DNA from: Streptomyces werraensis
Lineage (GTDB): Bacteria; Actinomycetota; Actinomycetes; Streptomycetales; Streptomycetaceae
Reading direction: 5' to 3'
Length of the DNA: 64,000 bases
NCBI GenBank assembly: GCA_014656175.1
Contig: BNBX01000001.1
Location: forward strand, 496,001-560,000
In this document: positions 8,645 to 16,833 of the stretch, piece after piece
Layout: each line of letters opens with the position of its first letter
How positions within the stretch are numbered: the first letter of the stretch is position 1
Notes under the pieces: generated by a model
Databases searched by the model: none
The model's input: only the letters and a program-made list of their open reading frames with translations
Told to the model about the DNA's origin: nothing
Position numbers and translations under genes: made by a program

Positions 8645-9244
8645 ATGACGCAAGAAGACGGCGGCTTGGACGGCCTCGTACGCAAGCGGATCCGGGCGCT
8701 GCGGGTCGCGCAGGGGTGGTCCCTGGAGGAACTGGCGACCCGTGCCAACCTCAGCCAGTCCTCGCTGAGCCGGATCGAGAACGGGCAGCGCCGGCTCGCC
8801 CTGGACCAGCTCGTCGTCCTCGCCCGGGCCCTGGACACCACCCTGGACCAGCTCGTGGAGAACGCCGACGACGACGTCGTCGTCAGCCCGATGGTCGACG
8901 GCGCCCACGGCCTGATGCGCTGGCCCGTGAAGGGCGACCCCGGGATGAGCGTGGTGCGTCAGCGGCTGACCGCTCCCCCGCCCGACAGTCCCGCCCGGAT
9001 GCGCGCCCACCCCGGCCGGGAATGGCTGGTCGTGCTCTCCGGCACCGCGGTCCTGATGCTCGGGCACCGGCGGTACCGCGTCGAGACCAACCAGGCCGCC
9101 GAGTTCCCCACCATGACGCCGCACGCGATCGGGGCGGAGGGCGGCCCGTGCGAGATCCTCGGCATCTTCGACCGCGACGCCCGCCGCGGCCACCAGCGGG
9201 ACACCGGCGACCGCGCGGAGGGCGGCGGTCCGCGGGGCGCTTAG
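8645..9244 (+). CDS. XRE-family regulator with C-terminal cupin
   Basis: A 199-residue transcription factor. Residues ~10-66 form a Cro/CI helix-turn-helix (IRALRVAQGWSLEELA, then LSQSSLSRIENGQRR), and residues ~110-185 resemble a cupin sensor domain. It is divergent from an MFS efflux gene, a common pairing in which the regulator represses the pump until its ligand binds the cupin. An in-frame ATG at 8636 has AAGGG 6 nt upstream, but 8645 sits 7 nt after a TACGAT hexamer and was preferred as a leaderless start. The difference is three residues. Confidence 0.88.
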   Translation: MTQEDGGLDGLVRKRIRALRVAQGWSLEELATRANLSQSSLSRIENGQRRLALDQLVVLARALDTTLDQLVENADDDVVVSPMVDGAHGLMRWPVKGDPGMSVVRQRLTAPPPDSPARMRAHPGREWLVVLSGTAVLMLGHRRYRVETNQAAEFPTMTPHAIGAEGGPCEILGIFDRDARRGHQRDTGDRAEGGGPRGA

Positions 9245-9256
9245 CCACGCGCGAAA

Positions 9257-9299
9257 GGACCGCACCCGGCGGCACGGATCGTGCGGCCGGGTGCGGTCC
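9257..9299. terminator. Bidirectional hairpin terminator
   Basis: A perfect 14-bp stem: GGACCGCACCCGGC (9257-9270) pairs with GCCGGGTGCGGTCC (9286-9299) around a 15-nt loop. It sits between the convergent XRE regulator and CurA-like genes. Confidence 0.82.
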
Positions 9300-9321
9300 A
9301 GCGGCTCCGGGGAGCCTGTCG

Positions 9322-10344
9322 TCAGAGCTTGACGATCATCTTGCCGGTGTTGTCGCCGCGCAGGACGCCGAGGAAGGCGTCCAGGTTGTTCTCGATGCCC
9401 TCCACGACCGTCTCGCGGTACTTCAGCTCGCCGGAGCGGACCCAGGCGCCGACCTCCTCCACGAACTGCGGCTGCAGGTCGTAGTGGTCGCCGACGAGGA
9501 AGCCCTCGATGCGGCCGCGGGTCTGGATGAGGCGGGCGAGGTTCTTCGGGCCGGGCGCGGGCTCGGTGTTGTTGTAGACGGAGATCGCGCCGCAGACGGC
9601 GATGCGGCCGTCCCGGTTCAGGGAGCCGATGGCCGCCTCCAGGTGGTCGCCGCCCACGTTGTCGAAGTACACGTCGACGCCGTCGGGGGCGGCGGCGCGC
9701 AGCTGCTCGCTCACGGGGCCGTTCCTGTAGTTGAACGCGGCGTCGAAGCCGTACTCCTCGGTGAGGAGCTTGACCTTCTCGTCGGAGCCGGCGGAGCCGA
9801 TCACCCGGGAGGCGCCCTTGAGCTTGGCGATCTGGCCGACCTGGCTGCCGACGGCGCCGGCCGCGCCGGACACGAAGACGGAGTCGCCCTCCTTGAAGGA
9901 CGCGGTGCGCAGCAGGCCCGCGTAGGCGGTGAGGCCGGTCATGCCGAGCACGCCCAGGTACGCCGACAGGGGCGCGGCCTGCGGGTCCACCTTCACGGCG
10001 GTCTTCGCGTCCACGACGGCGTACTCACGCCAGCCGAAGAAGTGCAGGACGTGGTCGCCGACGGATATCCCCTCGGCGTTCGACGCGACGACCTCGCCGA
10101 CGGCGCCGCCCTGCATGGCCTTGCCCAGCTCGTAGGGCGCGACGTAGGACTTGGCGGCGCTCATGCGGCCGCGCATGTACGGGTCGACGGAGAGGTACTC
10201 GTTGCGCACCAGCACCTGGCCCTCGCCCGGGGTCCGGACCTCCGCCTCGACCAGGGCGAAGTTCTCCGGCTCGGGCCAGCCGACCGGACGGCTCACCAGG
10301 TGCCACTCGCGGGCGGTGGCGGGGGGCGTGGGCGTGTCGGTCAT
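9322..10344 (-). CDS. CurA-like NADP-dependent oxidoreductase
   Basis: A 340-residue zinc-free medium-chain reductase resembling leukotriene B4 dehydrogenase / curcumin reductase. These enzymes use NADPH to reduce activated double bonds. Visible are the N-terminal YLSVDPYMRGRM, the family-typical GMTGLTAYAGL, a nucleotide-binding loop SGAAGAVGS, and DVYFDNVGGDHLEAA. No structural zinc cysteines are present. The ATG at 10344 has GGAAAGG at about 9 bp; a GTG three codons earlier touches the ribosome site and was rejected. The divergent MarR regulator and the palindromes between them suggest direct control. Confidence 0.92.
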   Translation of the reverse strand: MTDTPTPPATAREWHLVSRPVGWPEPENFALVEAEVRTPGEGQVLVRNEYLSVDPYMRGRMSAAKSYVAPYELGKAMQGGAVGEVVASNAEGISVGDHVLHFFGWREYAVVDAKTAVKVDPQAAPLSAYLGVLGMTGLTAYAGLLRTASFKEGDSVFVSGAAGAVGSQVGQIAKLKGASRVIGSAGSDEKVKLLTEEYGFDAAFNYRNGPVSEQLRAAAPDGVDVYFDNVGGDHLEAAIGSLNRDGRIAVCGAISVYNNTEPAPGPKNLARLIQTRGRIEGFLVGDHYDLQPQFVEEVGAWVRSGELKYRETVVEGIENNLDAFLGVLRGDNTGKMIVKL

Positions 10345-10367
10345 ACGGAGCACCTTTCCTCTAATGC

Positions 10368-10405
10368 TTCAGTACCTGAAACAACCATGCGACTGAATAT
10401 TTCAG
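10368..10405. promoter_or_regulatory. Two palindromic operators for the MarR regulator
   Basis: Two perfect 13-bp palindromes lie 12 bp apart: TTCAG-TAC-CTGAA at 10368-10380 and CTGAA-TAT-TTCAG at 10393-10405. The outer half-sites also form CCTGAAA (10375-10381) facing TTTCAGG (10400-10406). MarR dimers usually bind such short palindromes between divergent genes, so this is probably the autoregulatory site that also controls the CurA-like gene. Confidence 0.78.
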
Positions 10406-10435
10406 GATGTCAAGCACATGGGTACCCTGGTGGGC

Positions 10436-10897
10436 ATGGCCACACCCCGTTCCGCGCCCAGCCGTCCCGACGCTCTCACCCTGGAGGTCGTCGAGCTGAT
10501 CGGCGCGGTCGTGGCGCGCTACCACGAGGAGTACGAGGAGGCGGCCGCGGAGCACGCGCTGACCGGCGCGCAGGCGCGGCTGCTGAGCCTGCTCAGTCTG
10601 GAGCCGCTGCCGATGCGGAGGCTGGCGCAGCGGCTGAAGTGCGAGCCGTCGAACGTGACGGGCATCGTCGACCGGCTGGAGGCCCGCGGCCTGGTGGAGC
10701 GCCGGCCCGACCCGGCGGACCGGCGCGTGAAGCTGGCGGCGGCGACGGACGAGGGGCGGCGGGTGGCGCGCGGCCTCCAGGAGTCCCTGCGGTTCGCCCG
10801 CGAGCCGCTGGCGGGGCTGTCAGACCCGGAGCGGGTCGCGCTGCGGGACGCGCTGCGGCGGATGCTGGGGATCGAGGGCGAGGTCCAGGGCGGCTAG
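10436..10897 (+). CDS. MarR-family transcriptional regulator
   Basis: A 153-residue winged-helix repressor. The recognition region AQRLKCEPSNVTGIVDRL, followed by the wing RRPDPADRRVKLAA, is canonical MarR. It is divergent from the CurA-like reductase, with two perfect palindromes in between. The ATG at 10436 lies 7 nt after TACCCT (10423-10428), fitting a leaderless transcript; an ATG at 10418 would lie within the promoter and lacks a ribosome site. The ligand is likely an electrophile or phenolic compound, by analogy with similar MarR-reductase pairs. Confidence 0.9.
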   Translation: MATPRSAPSRPDALTLEVVELIGAVVARYHEEYEEAAAEHALTGAQARLLSLLSLEPLPMRRLAQRLKCEPSNVTGIVDRLEARGLVERRPDPADRRVKLAAATDEGRRVARGLQESLRFAREPLAGLSDPERVALRDALRRMLGIEGEVQGG

Positions 10898-11022
10898 GAC
10901 GTGGGCGAGCCTCGCGCGCCCGCCGCGCAGGGCGGTCGACTCAGGTCAGCCCACGCGGGCCACGAGACCGGGCGCCGCGTGGGGCGCGACGCGTCCGTGA
11001 AGTGGGCGTGGCCCGGGGGTGT

Positions 11023-11982
11023 TCACGTGCACCACCACAGGAACCTCTCGCACGTCTTCGTCGGTTCGGGTTCCGGCTCGGGTTCGTCCGTCGTGGGGTC
11101 CGGGTCGGGGGTGTCCGTGTCCGGGGGGTCCTGCGAGGGCTGTTCCGGGGTGGGGTCACCGGCCGTGGGACTCTCGGCGGGGGCCGAGGACGCCGTCGCC
11201 TCCGCCGACTCCTCGTCCGCCTCCTCCGACTCCTTGTCCTCGGGAGAGGACGCGGAGGCCGAGGCGGAGCCCGACGCTTCAGGGCTGGGGGACGTCCCAG
11301 GCTCCCCCGGGCGCGGGGCGCTTCCGCTCGCCGACCCGCCGGGCTCGACCTCGTCCGCCCCGCCGTCGACCGACTCCTCACCCGCGACCGCCGGACGCGG
11401 CTCGGAGCCGGGGGCGTCCAGGCCCAGTTCCGCCAGGCTCAGTCCGCCGGCCGCGAGGACGAAACCGGCGACGATCAGCAGGGTGCGGTTGCGCCGGCGG
11501 CGGTGGGCGGCCGCCTTGCGGTCCCGGCGGCTCTGTCCGCCGTGCCGGTCCTCGTCCTCCTCCGGTTCCCGGCCCCGGCGCCGGGCGGCGCGCCGTCCGA
11601 GCGGGGCATCGGACTCGACGTCCTCCCGGTCCTCGTGCGCGTCGTCCGGTCCGTCGTCGGCACGGGCGCCCCTGCCGGCGTGGACACCGCTGTCGGCGTA
11701 GGCATCGTTGTCGGCGTAGGCGCCCTCGGCGCGGGCGTCGTCGGCACGGGGGTGGCCGTCGCTCTCGTGGTACGCGTCGCTCAGGGCGTACCCGCCGCTC
11801 TCGCCGTACCCCCCGCCCGCGCCGTGCCCGCCGCTCCCCGCGGGTGCGTATGTACCAGGGGTCTCGCCCGCGGGGTCCGCCGGCGCCGCCTGCCGGGCGC
11901 GCAGCGTCTCGACGGGCGTGCCGCAACCGGGGCAGGCCAGGGCGCCGTTGAGGTGCCGTCGGCACGGGTGGCAAAAGTCCAT
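11023..11982 (-). CDS. SCO2400-type zinc-ribbon membrane protein
   Basis: A 319-residue Streptomyces protein. The N-terminus has a four-cysteine zinc-ribbon-like element (CHPC near residues 4-7, CPGC near 17-20). A long low-complexity region rich in Gly, Asp, Ala and Tyr follows, then a basic stretch just before a single membrane helix (TLLIVAGFVLAAGGLSLAEL, about residues 165-184). The outer part is rich in Ser, Glu and Pro, ending in a DPDPTTDEPEPEPEP tail and CERFLWWCT. The zinc ribbon should face the cytosol. The function is unknown. It is transcribed alone, away from the sugar operon. Confidence 0.85.
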   Translation of the reverse strand: MDFCHPCRRHLNGALACPGCGTPVETLRARQAAPADPAGETPGTYAPAGSGGHGAGGGYGESGGYALSDAYHESDGHPRADDARAEGAYADNDAYADSGVHAGRGARADDGPDDAHEDREDVESDAPLGRRAARRRGREPEEDEDRHGGQSRRDRKAAAHRRRRNRTLLIVAGFVLAAGGLSLAELGLDAPGSEPRPAVAGEESVDGGADEVEPGGSASGSAPRPGEPGTSPSPEASGSASASASSPEDKESEEADEESAEATASSAPAESPTAGDPTPEQPSQDPPDTDTPDPDPTTDEPEPEPEPTKTCERFLWWCT

Positions 11983-12060
11983 GACGCGGGAAGGTTAGGT
12001 TCCGGTCCCGCTCGGTTCCTAGGCCTTGCTGTGAAGGTTTGGTGCGGACCTTTACGCAAT

Positions 12061-12072
12061 GGTTTCGAAACC
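12061..12072. promoter_or_regulatory. Perfect 12-bp palindrome GGTTTCGAAACC
   Basis: This palindrome lies 26 bp upstream of the -35 box of the dehydratase operon and shares the TTCGAA core with the downstream operator. It could be a second operator or an activator site. Confidence 0.5.
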
Positions 12073-12098
12073 GGAGAAACCCTTGAGTGCGCGACCCA

Positions 12099-12128
12099 TT
12101 GACACCCCCGCCGCGCCCTCTTTACTGT
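12099..12128 (+). promoter_or_regulatory. Promoter of the dehydratase operon
   Basis: TTGACA (12099-12104) and TACTGT (12123-12128) are separated by 18 bp, a good sigma-70-type (HrdB-like) promoter. The predicted start is near 12135, just before the putative IclR operator, leaving a leader of about 87 nt. Confidence 0.72.
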
Positions 12129-12137
12129 CTCGCCAGC

Positions 12138-12165
12138 ATTTCGAACGTGTGACGAAATATCGAAC
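12138..12165 (+). promoter_or_regulatory. Putative IclR operator A (dehydratase operon)
   Basis: ATTTCGAAC (12138-12146) and ATATCGAAC (12157-12165) are direct repeats 19 bp apart, and ATTTCG (12138-12143) is inverted at 12153-12158. ATATCGAAC recurs at three other promoters in this window (14513, 47355 and 52498). The element lies directly downstream of the predicted start, a position suited to repression. Confidence 0.7.
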
Positions 12166-12221
12166 GCGTCGATCCGCCGCATCCGATGCCAGTCCACCAC
12201 CGCAGCGAGGGGTCAACTGCC

Positions 12222-13388
12222 GTGCGCATCACCGGAATCAGCACACACGTGGTCGGGACGCCGTGGCGCAACCTGACGTACGTCCAGGTGCACACCGACG
12301 AAGGGATCAGCGGGGTCGGCGAGACCAGGATGCTCGGCCACACCGACGCCCTCCTGGGCTACCTGAAGGAGGCCGAGGCCAACCACATTCTCGGCTCCGA
12401 CCCGTTCGCCGTCGAGGACCTGGTCCGCCGCATGAAGTACGGCGACTACGGCCGGGCGGGCGAGATCGTGATGTCCGGCATCGCCGTCGTGGAGACGGCC
12501 TGCTGGGACATCAAGGGCAAGGCGCTCGGCGTCCCCGTCTGGCAGTTGCTGGGCGGCAAGGTCACCGACAAGGTGAAGGCGTACGCCAACGGCTGGTACA
12601 CCACGGAGCGCACCCCGGAGGCGTACCACAAGGCGGCACGCGCGGTCATGGAGCGCGGGTACCGGGCGCTGAAGATCGACCCCTTCGGCACGGGTCACTT
12701 CGAATTCGACCACAAGGAGACCCTCTACGCCGTCTCCCTGATCGAGGCGGTGCGGGACGCGATCGGTCCCGAGGCGGAGCTGATGCTGGAGATGCACGGC
12801 CGCTTCTCCCCCGCGACCGCCGTCCGTCTCGCGCACGAGCTGGCGCCGTTCCGGCCGGCCTGGCTGGAGGAGCCGGTGCCGCCGGAGAACCTGAAGGCGC
12901 TGGAGAAGGTCGCCGCGAAGGTGGACATGCCGGTCGCGACCGGTGAGCGCATCCACGACCGCATCGAGTTCCGCGAGCTGTTCGAGAGCCAGGCGGCCGA
13001 CATCATCCAGCCCGACGTCGGGCACATCGGCGGCATCTGGGAGACCCGCAAGCTGGCGGCGACCGCCGAGACCCACTACACGCTGGTCGCCCCGCACAAC
13101 GTCGGCGGCCCGGTGCTCACCGCCGCGTCCCTCCAGGTCGGCTTCACCACCCCGAACTTCAAGATCCTGGAGCACTTCAACGACTTCGCGGACGCGGAGA
13201 TCAAGAAGGTGGTCAAGGGCGCGCCCGTGGTCGACCCGGAGGACGGCTGCTTCCACCTCTCCGACGCTCCCGGTCTCGGCGTCGAGCTGGACGTGGACGC
13301 GGCCGCCGAGTTCCCGCAGCAGCAGGCGCGGTTCGACCTGTGGGCCGAGGGCTGGGAGCAGCGCAGGCCGAAGGGCACGGGCCGGTGA
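12222..13388 (+). CDS. Acid-sugar dehydratase, enolase superfamily (GalD-like)
   Basis: A 388-residue enolase-superfamily protein, expected to dehydrate an aldonic acid to a 2-keto-3-deoxy acid. Likely magnesium ligands are E190, E216 (LEEPVPPEN) and E242 (TGERIH); H192 (MHGR), D265 (QPDVGH) and H292 (APHN) are likely catalytic. These six fall at a constant +7 offset from the residues I recall for E. coli D-galactonate dehydratase, although the first ligand is Glu rather than Asp. The GTG start has GCGAGGGG about 9 bp upstream. D-galactonate and L-arabonate share configuration at C2-C4, so either is plausible. The gene is coupled to the dehydrogenase gene by a 4-nt overlap. Confidence 0.88.
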   Translation: MRITGISTHVVGTPWRNLTYVQVHTDEGISGVGETRMLGHTDALLGYLKEAEANHILGSDPFAVEDLVRRMKYGDYGRAGEIVMSGIAVVETACWDIKGKALGVPVWQLLGGKVTDKVKAYANGWYTTERTPEAYHKAARAVMERGYRALKIDPFGTGHFEFDHKETLYAVSLIEAVRDAIGPEAELMLEMHGRFSPATAVRLAHELAPFRPAWLEEPVPPENLKALEKVAAKVDMPVATGERIHDRIEFRELFESQAADIIQPDVGHIGGIWETRKLAATAETHYTLVAPHNVGGPVLTAASLQVGFTTPNFKILEHFNDFADAEIKKVVKGAPVVDPEDGCFHLSDAPGLGVELDVDAAAEFPQQQARFDLWAEGWEQRRPKGTGR

Positions 13389-14389
13389 GCACCGAAGTCG
13401 TCGTCGAGGCGCCCGGCGCCCACCGTCTGGTCCCGCACGAGCCCCGCGAGCCCGGCCCCGGGGAGGCGCTGGTGCGCGTGCACGCGGTCGGCATCTGCGG
13501 CAGCGACCGCGAGGTCTACCAGGGCAACAGGCCTCAGGGGTACGTCCGTTACCCGCTCACCCCGGGCCACGAGTGGTCCGGCGCCGTCGCCGCCGTCGGT
13601 GACGGGGTGCCCGCGGGCCTGGTGGGACGCAAGGTGGTCGGCGAGGGCTTCCGCAACTGCCAGGTGTGCGACCGCTGTCACGCCGGGGAGACCACGCTGT
13701 GCACGGCGGGCTACGAGGAGACCGGGTTCACCCAGCCGGGCGCCATGGCCCCCACGCTGACCCTGCCCGCCCGGCTGCTGCACCCTTTGCCGGACGACGC
13801 CGACCTGACCGCGGCGGCGCTGCTGGAGCCGGCCGCGTGCATCGCCGCCGCCGCGCTGAAGGCGCGCGCGGTGCCCGGCGAGCGGGTCGCGGTGGTCGGC
13901 ACCGGCACGCTGGGGATGTTCGCGGTGCAGTTCCTCAGGGCCGCCTCGCCCGCCGAGCTGCTGGTGGTGGGCACCCGGGACGACCGGGAGGCGCTGTCGA
14001 GGCGGTTCGGCGCCACGGACTTCCGCACCAAGGACCGGCCGCTGCCGGACGACGTGGACGTGGTGATCGAGACGGCCGGGTCCGCCGACGCGGCCCGTAC
14101 CGCGGCCGGACTGCTCCGGCGCGGCGGCCGCCTGGTGCTCACCGGCATCCCGGCGCCGGGCGCGGACGGGCTGGACCCGACCGACCTGGTGGTGCGGCAG
14201 CTGGAGGTGCACACCGTGTTCGGCGCGCCGCCGGACGCCTGGGCGCACACGGTGCGGATGTTCGGCGCGGGGCTGCTCGACCCGCTGCCGCTGGTCACCC
14301 ATGAACTGCCGCTCGCCGAGTTCCCCGACGCCATCGAGCTGGCGGGGTCCGGCGATCCGAAGGTGGGCAAGGTCCTGCTGCGTCCCTGA
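13385..14389 (+). CDS. Zinc-dependent medium-chain dehydrogenase
   Basis: A 334-residue MDR dehydrogenase starting at GTG in a GTGA overlap with the dehydratase stop. The catalytic zinc site is visible (GICGSDREVYQGN, then TPGHEWSGAV), as is a structural-zinc-like cysteine cluster (CQVCDRCHAGETTLC). The cofactor loop is VVGTGTLGMFAVQ. The family oxidises sugars and polyols with NAD(P). In this operon it could perform C1 oxidation of an aldose or oxidise a downstream product; the sequence does not decide. A strong hairpin follows the stop, so the unit probably ends here. Confidence 0.9.
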   Translation: MSTEVVVEAPGAHRLVPHEPREPGPGEALVRVHAVGICGSDREVYQGNRPQGYVRYPLTPGHEWSGAVAAVGDGVPAGLVGRKVVGEGFRNCQVCDRCHAGETTLCTAGYEETGFTQPGAMAPTLTLPARLLHPLPDDADLTAAALLEPAACIAAAALKARAVPGERVAVVGTGTLGMFAVQFLRAASPAELLVVGTRDDREALSRRFGATDFRTKDRPLPDDVDVVIETAGSADAARTAAGLLRRGGRLVLTGIPAPGADGLDPTDLVVRQLEVHTVFGAPPDAWAHTVRMFGAGLLDPLPLVTHELPLAEFPDAIELAGSGDPKVGKVLLRP

Positions 14390-14395
14390 ACCCGT

Positions 14396-14432
14396 GCCGG
14401 TACGAGGACGAGCCGACGGCCCTCGTACCGGC
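14396..14432 (+). terminator. Hairpin after the dehydrogenase gene
   Basis: A perfect 12-bp stem: GCCGGTACGAGG (14396-14407) pairs with CCTCGTACCGGC (14421-14432), starting 7 bp after the stop. It separates the dehydratase-dehydrogenase unit from the next gene, which carries its own ATATCGAAC element. Confidence 0.72.
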
Positions 14433-14512
14433 GCGTCCCCGACCCGAACACCCTCCGACGTCCCGCCCCGGACCCGGCCGGCCCGTGCCGCGGACCGCGA
14501 ACCTCGTCCGAC

Positions 14513-14521
14513 ATATCGAAC
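14513..14521 (+). promoter_or_regulatory. Putative IclR operator B
   Basis: ATATCGAAC, identical to the elements at 12157, 47355 (minus) and 52498 (minus), ends 15 bp before the GTG of the TIM-barrel gene and just before its ribosome site GAAGGA (14525-14530). The promoter upstream is not obvious. Confidence 0.6.
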
Positions 14522-14536
14522 ACCGAAGGACACCCT

Positions 14537-15505
14537 GTGACCGACGCTTCCGCCACGGCGCCCCGCAGGCCCGGTGAGCAGGCGCTCACCGCGCTCGGCC
14601 TGGGCGCGCCCGCCCTCGACCCCGCCGACGCCTCGCCGCACTCCTTCCCCGGCGGCGGCCGCTGGCGCACCGAGGTCCCCTCGTGCGAGGGGCCCGAGGC
14701 GCTGGCGGTGGTGCTGAAGGAGGCCTCCCGCCTCGACGTGCCGGTGCACCGGATCAGCCAGGGCAGCGGCGTGTGGATGCTGACCGACGCCGAGATCACC
14801 GAGATGGTGGAGGCGACCGCCGAACGGGACATCGAGCTGTGCCTGTTCACCGGCCCGCGCGGCACCTGGGACATCGGCGGCTCCACCCGCACCGACTCGC
14901 ACGGCGCCGGACTGCGCGCCCGGGGCCACGACGCGGTGGCCGGCTGCGTCGAGGACGCGGTGCGCGCCACCGAACTGGGCGTGAAGTGCCTGCTGGTGGC
15001 CGACGAGGGCGTGCTGTGGACGCTGCACCGGGCGCGGGCGGCGGGCATCCTCCCGGCGGACACCACGCTGAAGGTGTCGGCGCTGGTCGGGCCGGTCAAT
15101 CCGGCGTCGTTCGCGGTGCACGAGCGGCTCGGCGCGGACTCCATCAACGTGCCCAGCGATCTGACGCTCACCCATCTCACGGAGATCCGCCGGGTGTCGG
15201 CGGCGCCGATGGACATGTACATCGAGGCTCCCGACGACCTCGGCGGTTATGTGCGGATGTACGAGGTGGCCGAGCTGATCCGGCGCGGCGCCCCGGTGTA
15301 CCTGAAGTTCGGGCTGGCCAAGGCGCCCGGCATCTACCCGTACGGCCACCACCTGCGGGAGGTCGCGCTGGCCACGGCGAAGGAGCGGGTGCGGCGCGGC
15401 CGGCTGGCGCTGGACCTGCTGGCGCGGCACGGCGCCGACGCCGGTATGGCGCCGCTCGGCTCGCGTCTTCCGGGAGACCTGCGCAGGTTCGACATCCCGT
15501 CATAA
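14537..15505 (+). CDS. TIM-barrel-like protein of the sugar locus (U32-like)
   Basis: A 322-residue soluble protein that I place only loosely near the peptidase U32 / TIM-barrel group. Alternating hydrophobic strands and acidic helices (VHRISQGSGVWMLTDAEI, ELCLFTGPRGTWDIGG, GVKCLLVADEGVLWTLH, SINVPSDLTLTHLTEI, APMDMYIEAPDD) suggest a beta/alpha barrel. No signal peptide is seen. It starts GTG with GAAGGA upstream. It lies between the dehydrogenase and the sugar ABC importer under the same putative operator. Pathway logic suggests an aldolase or a later step acting on the 2-keto-3-deoxy acid, but no catalytic lysine or metal motif is identified. Confidence 0.65.
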   Translation: MTDASATAPRRPGEQALTALGLGAPALDPADASPHSFPGGGRWRTEVPSCEGPEALAVVLKEASRLDVPVHRISQGSGVWMLTDAEITEMVEATAERDIELCLFTGPRGTWDIGGSTRTDSHGAGLRARGHDAVAGCVEDAVRATELGVKCLLVADEGVLWTLHRARAAGILPADTTLKVSALVGPVNPASFAVHERLGADSINVPSDLTLTHLTEIRRVSAAPMDMYIEAPDDLGGYVRMYEVAELIRRGAPVYLKFGLAKAPGIYPYGHHLREVALATAKERVRRGRLALDLLARHGADAGMAPLGSRLPGDLRRFDIPS

Positions 15506-15689
15506 CGTTCCGGAAACTCAGCTTCACACAAGTGGACACAGCCGCGCACAATCCCACACACCTGCTGCCCGGCCCCGGGGGTGACGCCCCCTCGGCCGCA
15601 CATCCCGGCACCGCTTCGCACACCGCACCACCGACTCGTACCGAGTCACCGACTCAGCTCAACTCGCCCGAGGATCAAGGAAGATCATC

Positions 15690-16802
15690 ATGCGTAACCG
15701 CAGAGCCGCATTCGCCGCCACGGCCACCGCCGTCGCCCTCGCCCTCTCCCTGACCGCCTGCGGCCAGAACAGCGAGGGCGGCAGCGAGAACAAGAAGGGG
15801 AGCTCCGAGGGAGCGACCATCGGTATCGCGATGCCGACCAAGTCCTCCGAGCGGTGGATCGCCGACGGCAACAACGTCGTCAAGAACCTGGAGGCCAAGG
15901 GCTACAAGACGAAGCTGGTGTTCGGCGAGGACGAGCCGGACCAGCAGGTGTCGCAGATCGAGAACATGATCACGCAGGGTGTGGACGCCCTGATCGTGGC
16001 GGCCATCGACAACAAGTCGCTGGGCAACGTGCTCCAGCAGGCCGCCGACGCCGACATCCCGGTCATCTCCTACGACCGCCTCATCCTCGGCACCGAGAAC
16101 GTCGACTACTACGCCTCCTTCGACAACGAGAAGGTCGGCGAGCTGCAGGGCACCTACATCGCCGAGCAGCTGGGCCTGGCGGACGGCAGCGAGAAGGGCC
16201 CGTTCAACATCGAGCTGTTCGCGGGCTCCAACGACGACAACAACACCCGCTACTTCTTCCAGGGCGCGATGAACGTGCTGCAGCCCTACATCGACAAGAA
16301 GCAGCTCGTCGTCCGCTCCGGCCAGACCGAGCTGACCCAGGTCACCACGCTGCGCTGGGACGGCGCCACCGCTCAGCGGCGCATGGACGACATCCTCACC
16401 AAGTCGTACAAGAGGGCCAAGGTCGACGCGGTGCTCTCCCCGTACGACGGCATCTCCATCGGCATCCTGTCCGCGCTGAAGTCGGACGGCTACGGCACCG
16501 CGAGCAAGCCGCTGCCCGTCATCACCGGCCAGGACGCCGAGGTCGCCTCGGTGAAGTCGATCATCGCCGGCGAGCAGTCGATGACCGTCTACAAGGACCT
16601 CCGGCAGCTCGCGAAGGTGGCCTCCGACATGGTGGACGCCCTGCTCAACGACAAGAAGCCCGAGGTCAACGACACCAAGACGTACGACAACGGCTCGAAG
16701 GTGGTGCCGGCGTACCTGCTGGAGCCGGTCGCCGTGAACAAGGACAACTACCGCAAGGCCCTGGTCGACTCCGGCTACTACAAGGAAAGCGACCTCAAGT
16801 AA
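15690..16802 (+). CDS. Sugar-binding lipoprotein of ABC importer (ChvE-like)
   Basis: The solute receptor of a monosaccharide ABC importer. The 370-residue protein has a lipobox with Cys24 (SLTAC), a Ser/Glu/Lys-rich linker, then a two-lobed periplasmic-binding fold. [16 protein letters not shown] is typical of ChvE, as are [21 protein letters not shown] and the hinge region [15 protein letters not shown]. ChvE-type receptors bind arabinose, galactose, glucose and related sugars or acids. It starts ATG with AAGGAAGA upstream and heads a three-gene transporter unit. The 184-bp leader has no ATATCGAAC copy but does contain GTTCCGGAAAC (15508-15518). Confidence 0.93.
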   Translation: MRNRRAAFAATATAVALALSLTACGQNSEGGSENKKGSSEGATIGIAMPTKSSERWIADGNNVVKNLEAKGYKTKLVFGEDEPDQQVSQIENMITQGVDALIVAAIDNKSLGNVLQQAADADIPVISYDRLILGTENVDYYASFDNEKVGELQGTYIAEQLGLADGSEKGPFNIELFAGSNDDNNTRYFFQGAMNVLQPYIDKKQLVVRSGQTELTQVTTLRWDGATAQRRMDDILTKSYKRAKVDAVLSPYDGISIGILSALKSDGYGTASKPLPVITGQDAEVASVKSIIAGEQSMTVYKDLRQLAKVASDMVDALLNDKKPEVNDTKTYDNGSKVVPAYLLEPVAVNKDNYRKALVDSGYYKESDLK

Positions 16803-16833
16803 CCGCCGGACCAACGGATTGGAAGGCACGACC

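Noticed and set aside
12061..12072. GGTTTCGAAACC as the main operator of the sugar operon
   Set aside because: It was seen only once; the recurring element across four promoters is ATATCGAAC, so this palindrome is listed only as a possible accessory site.
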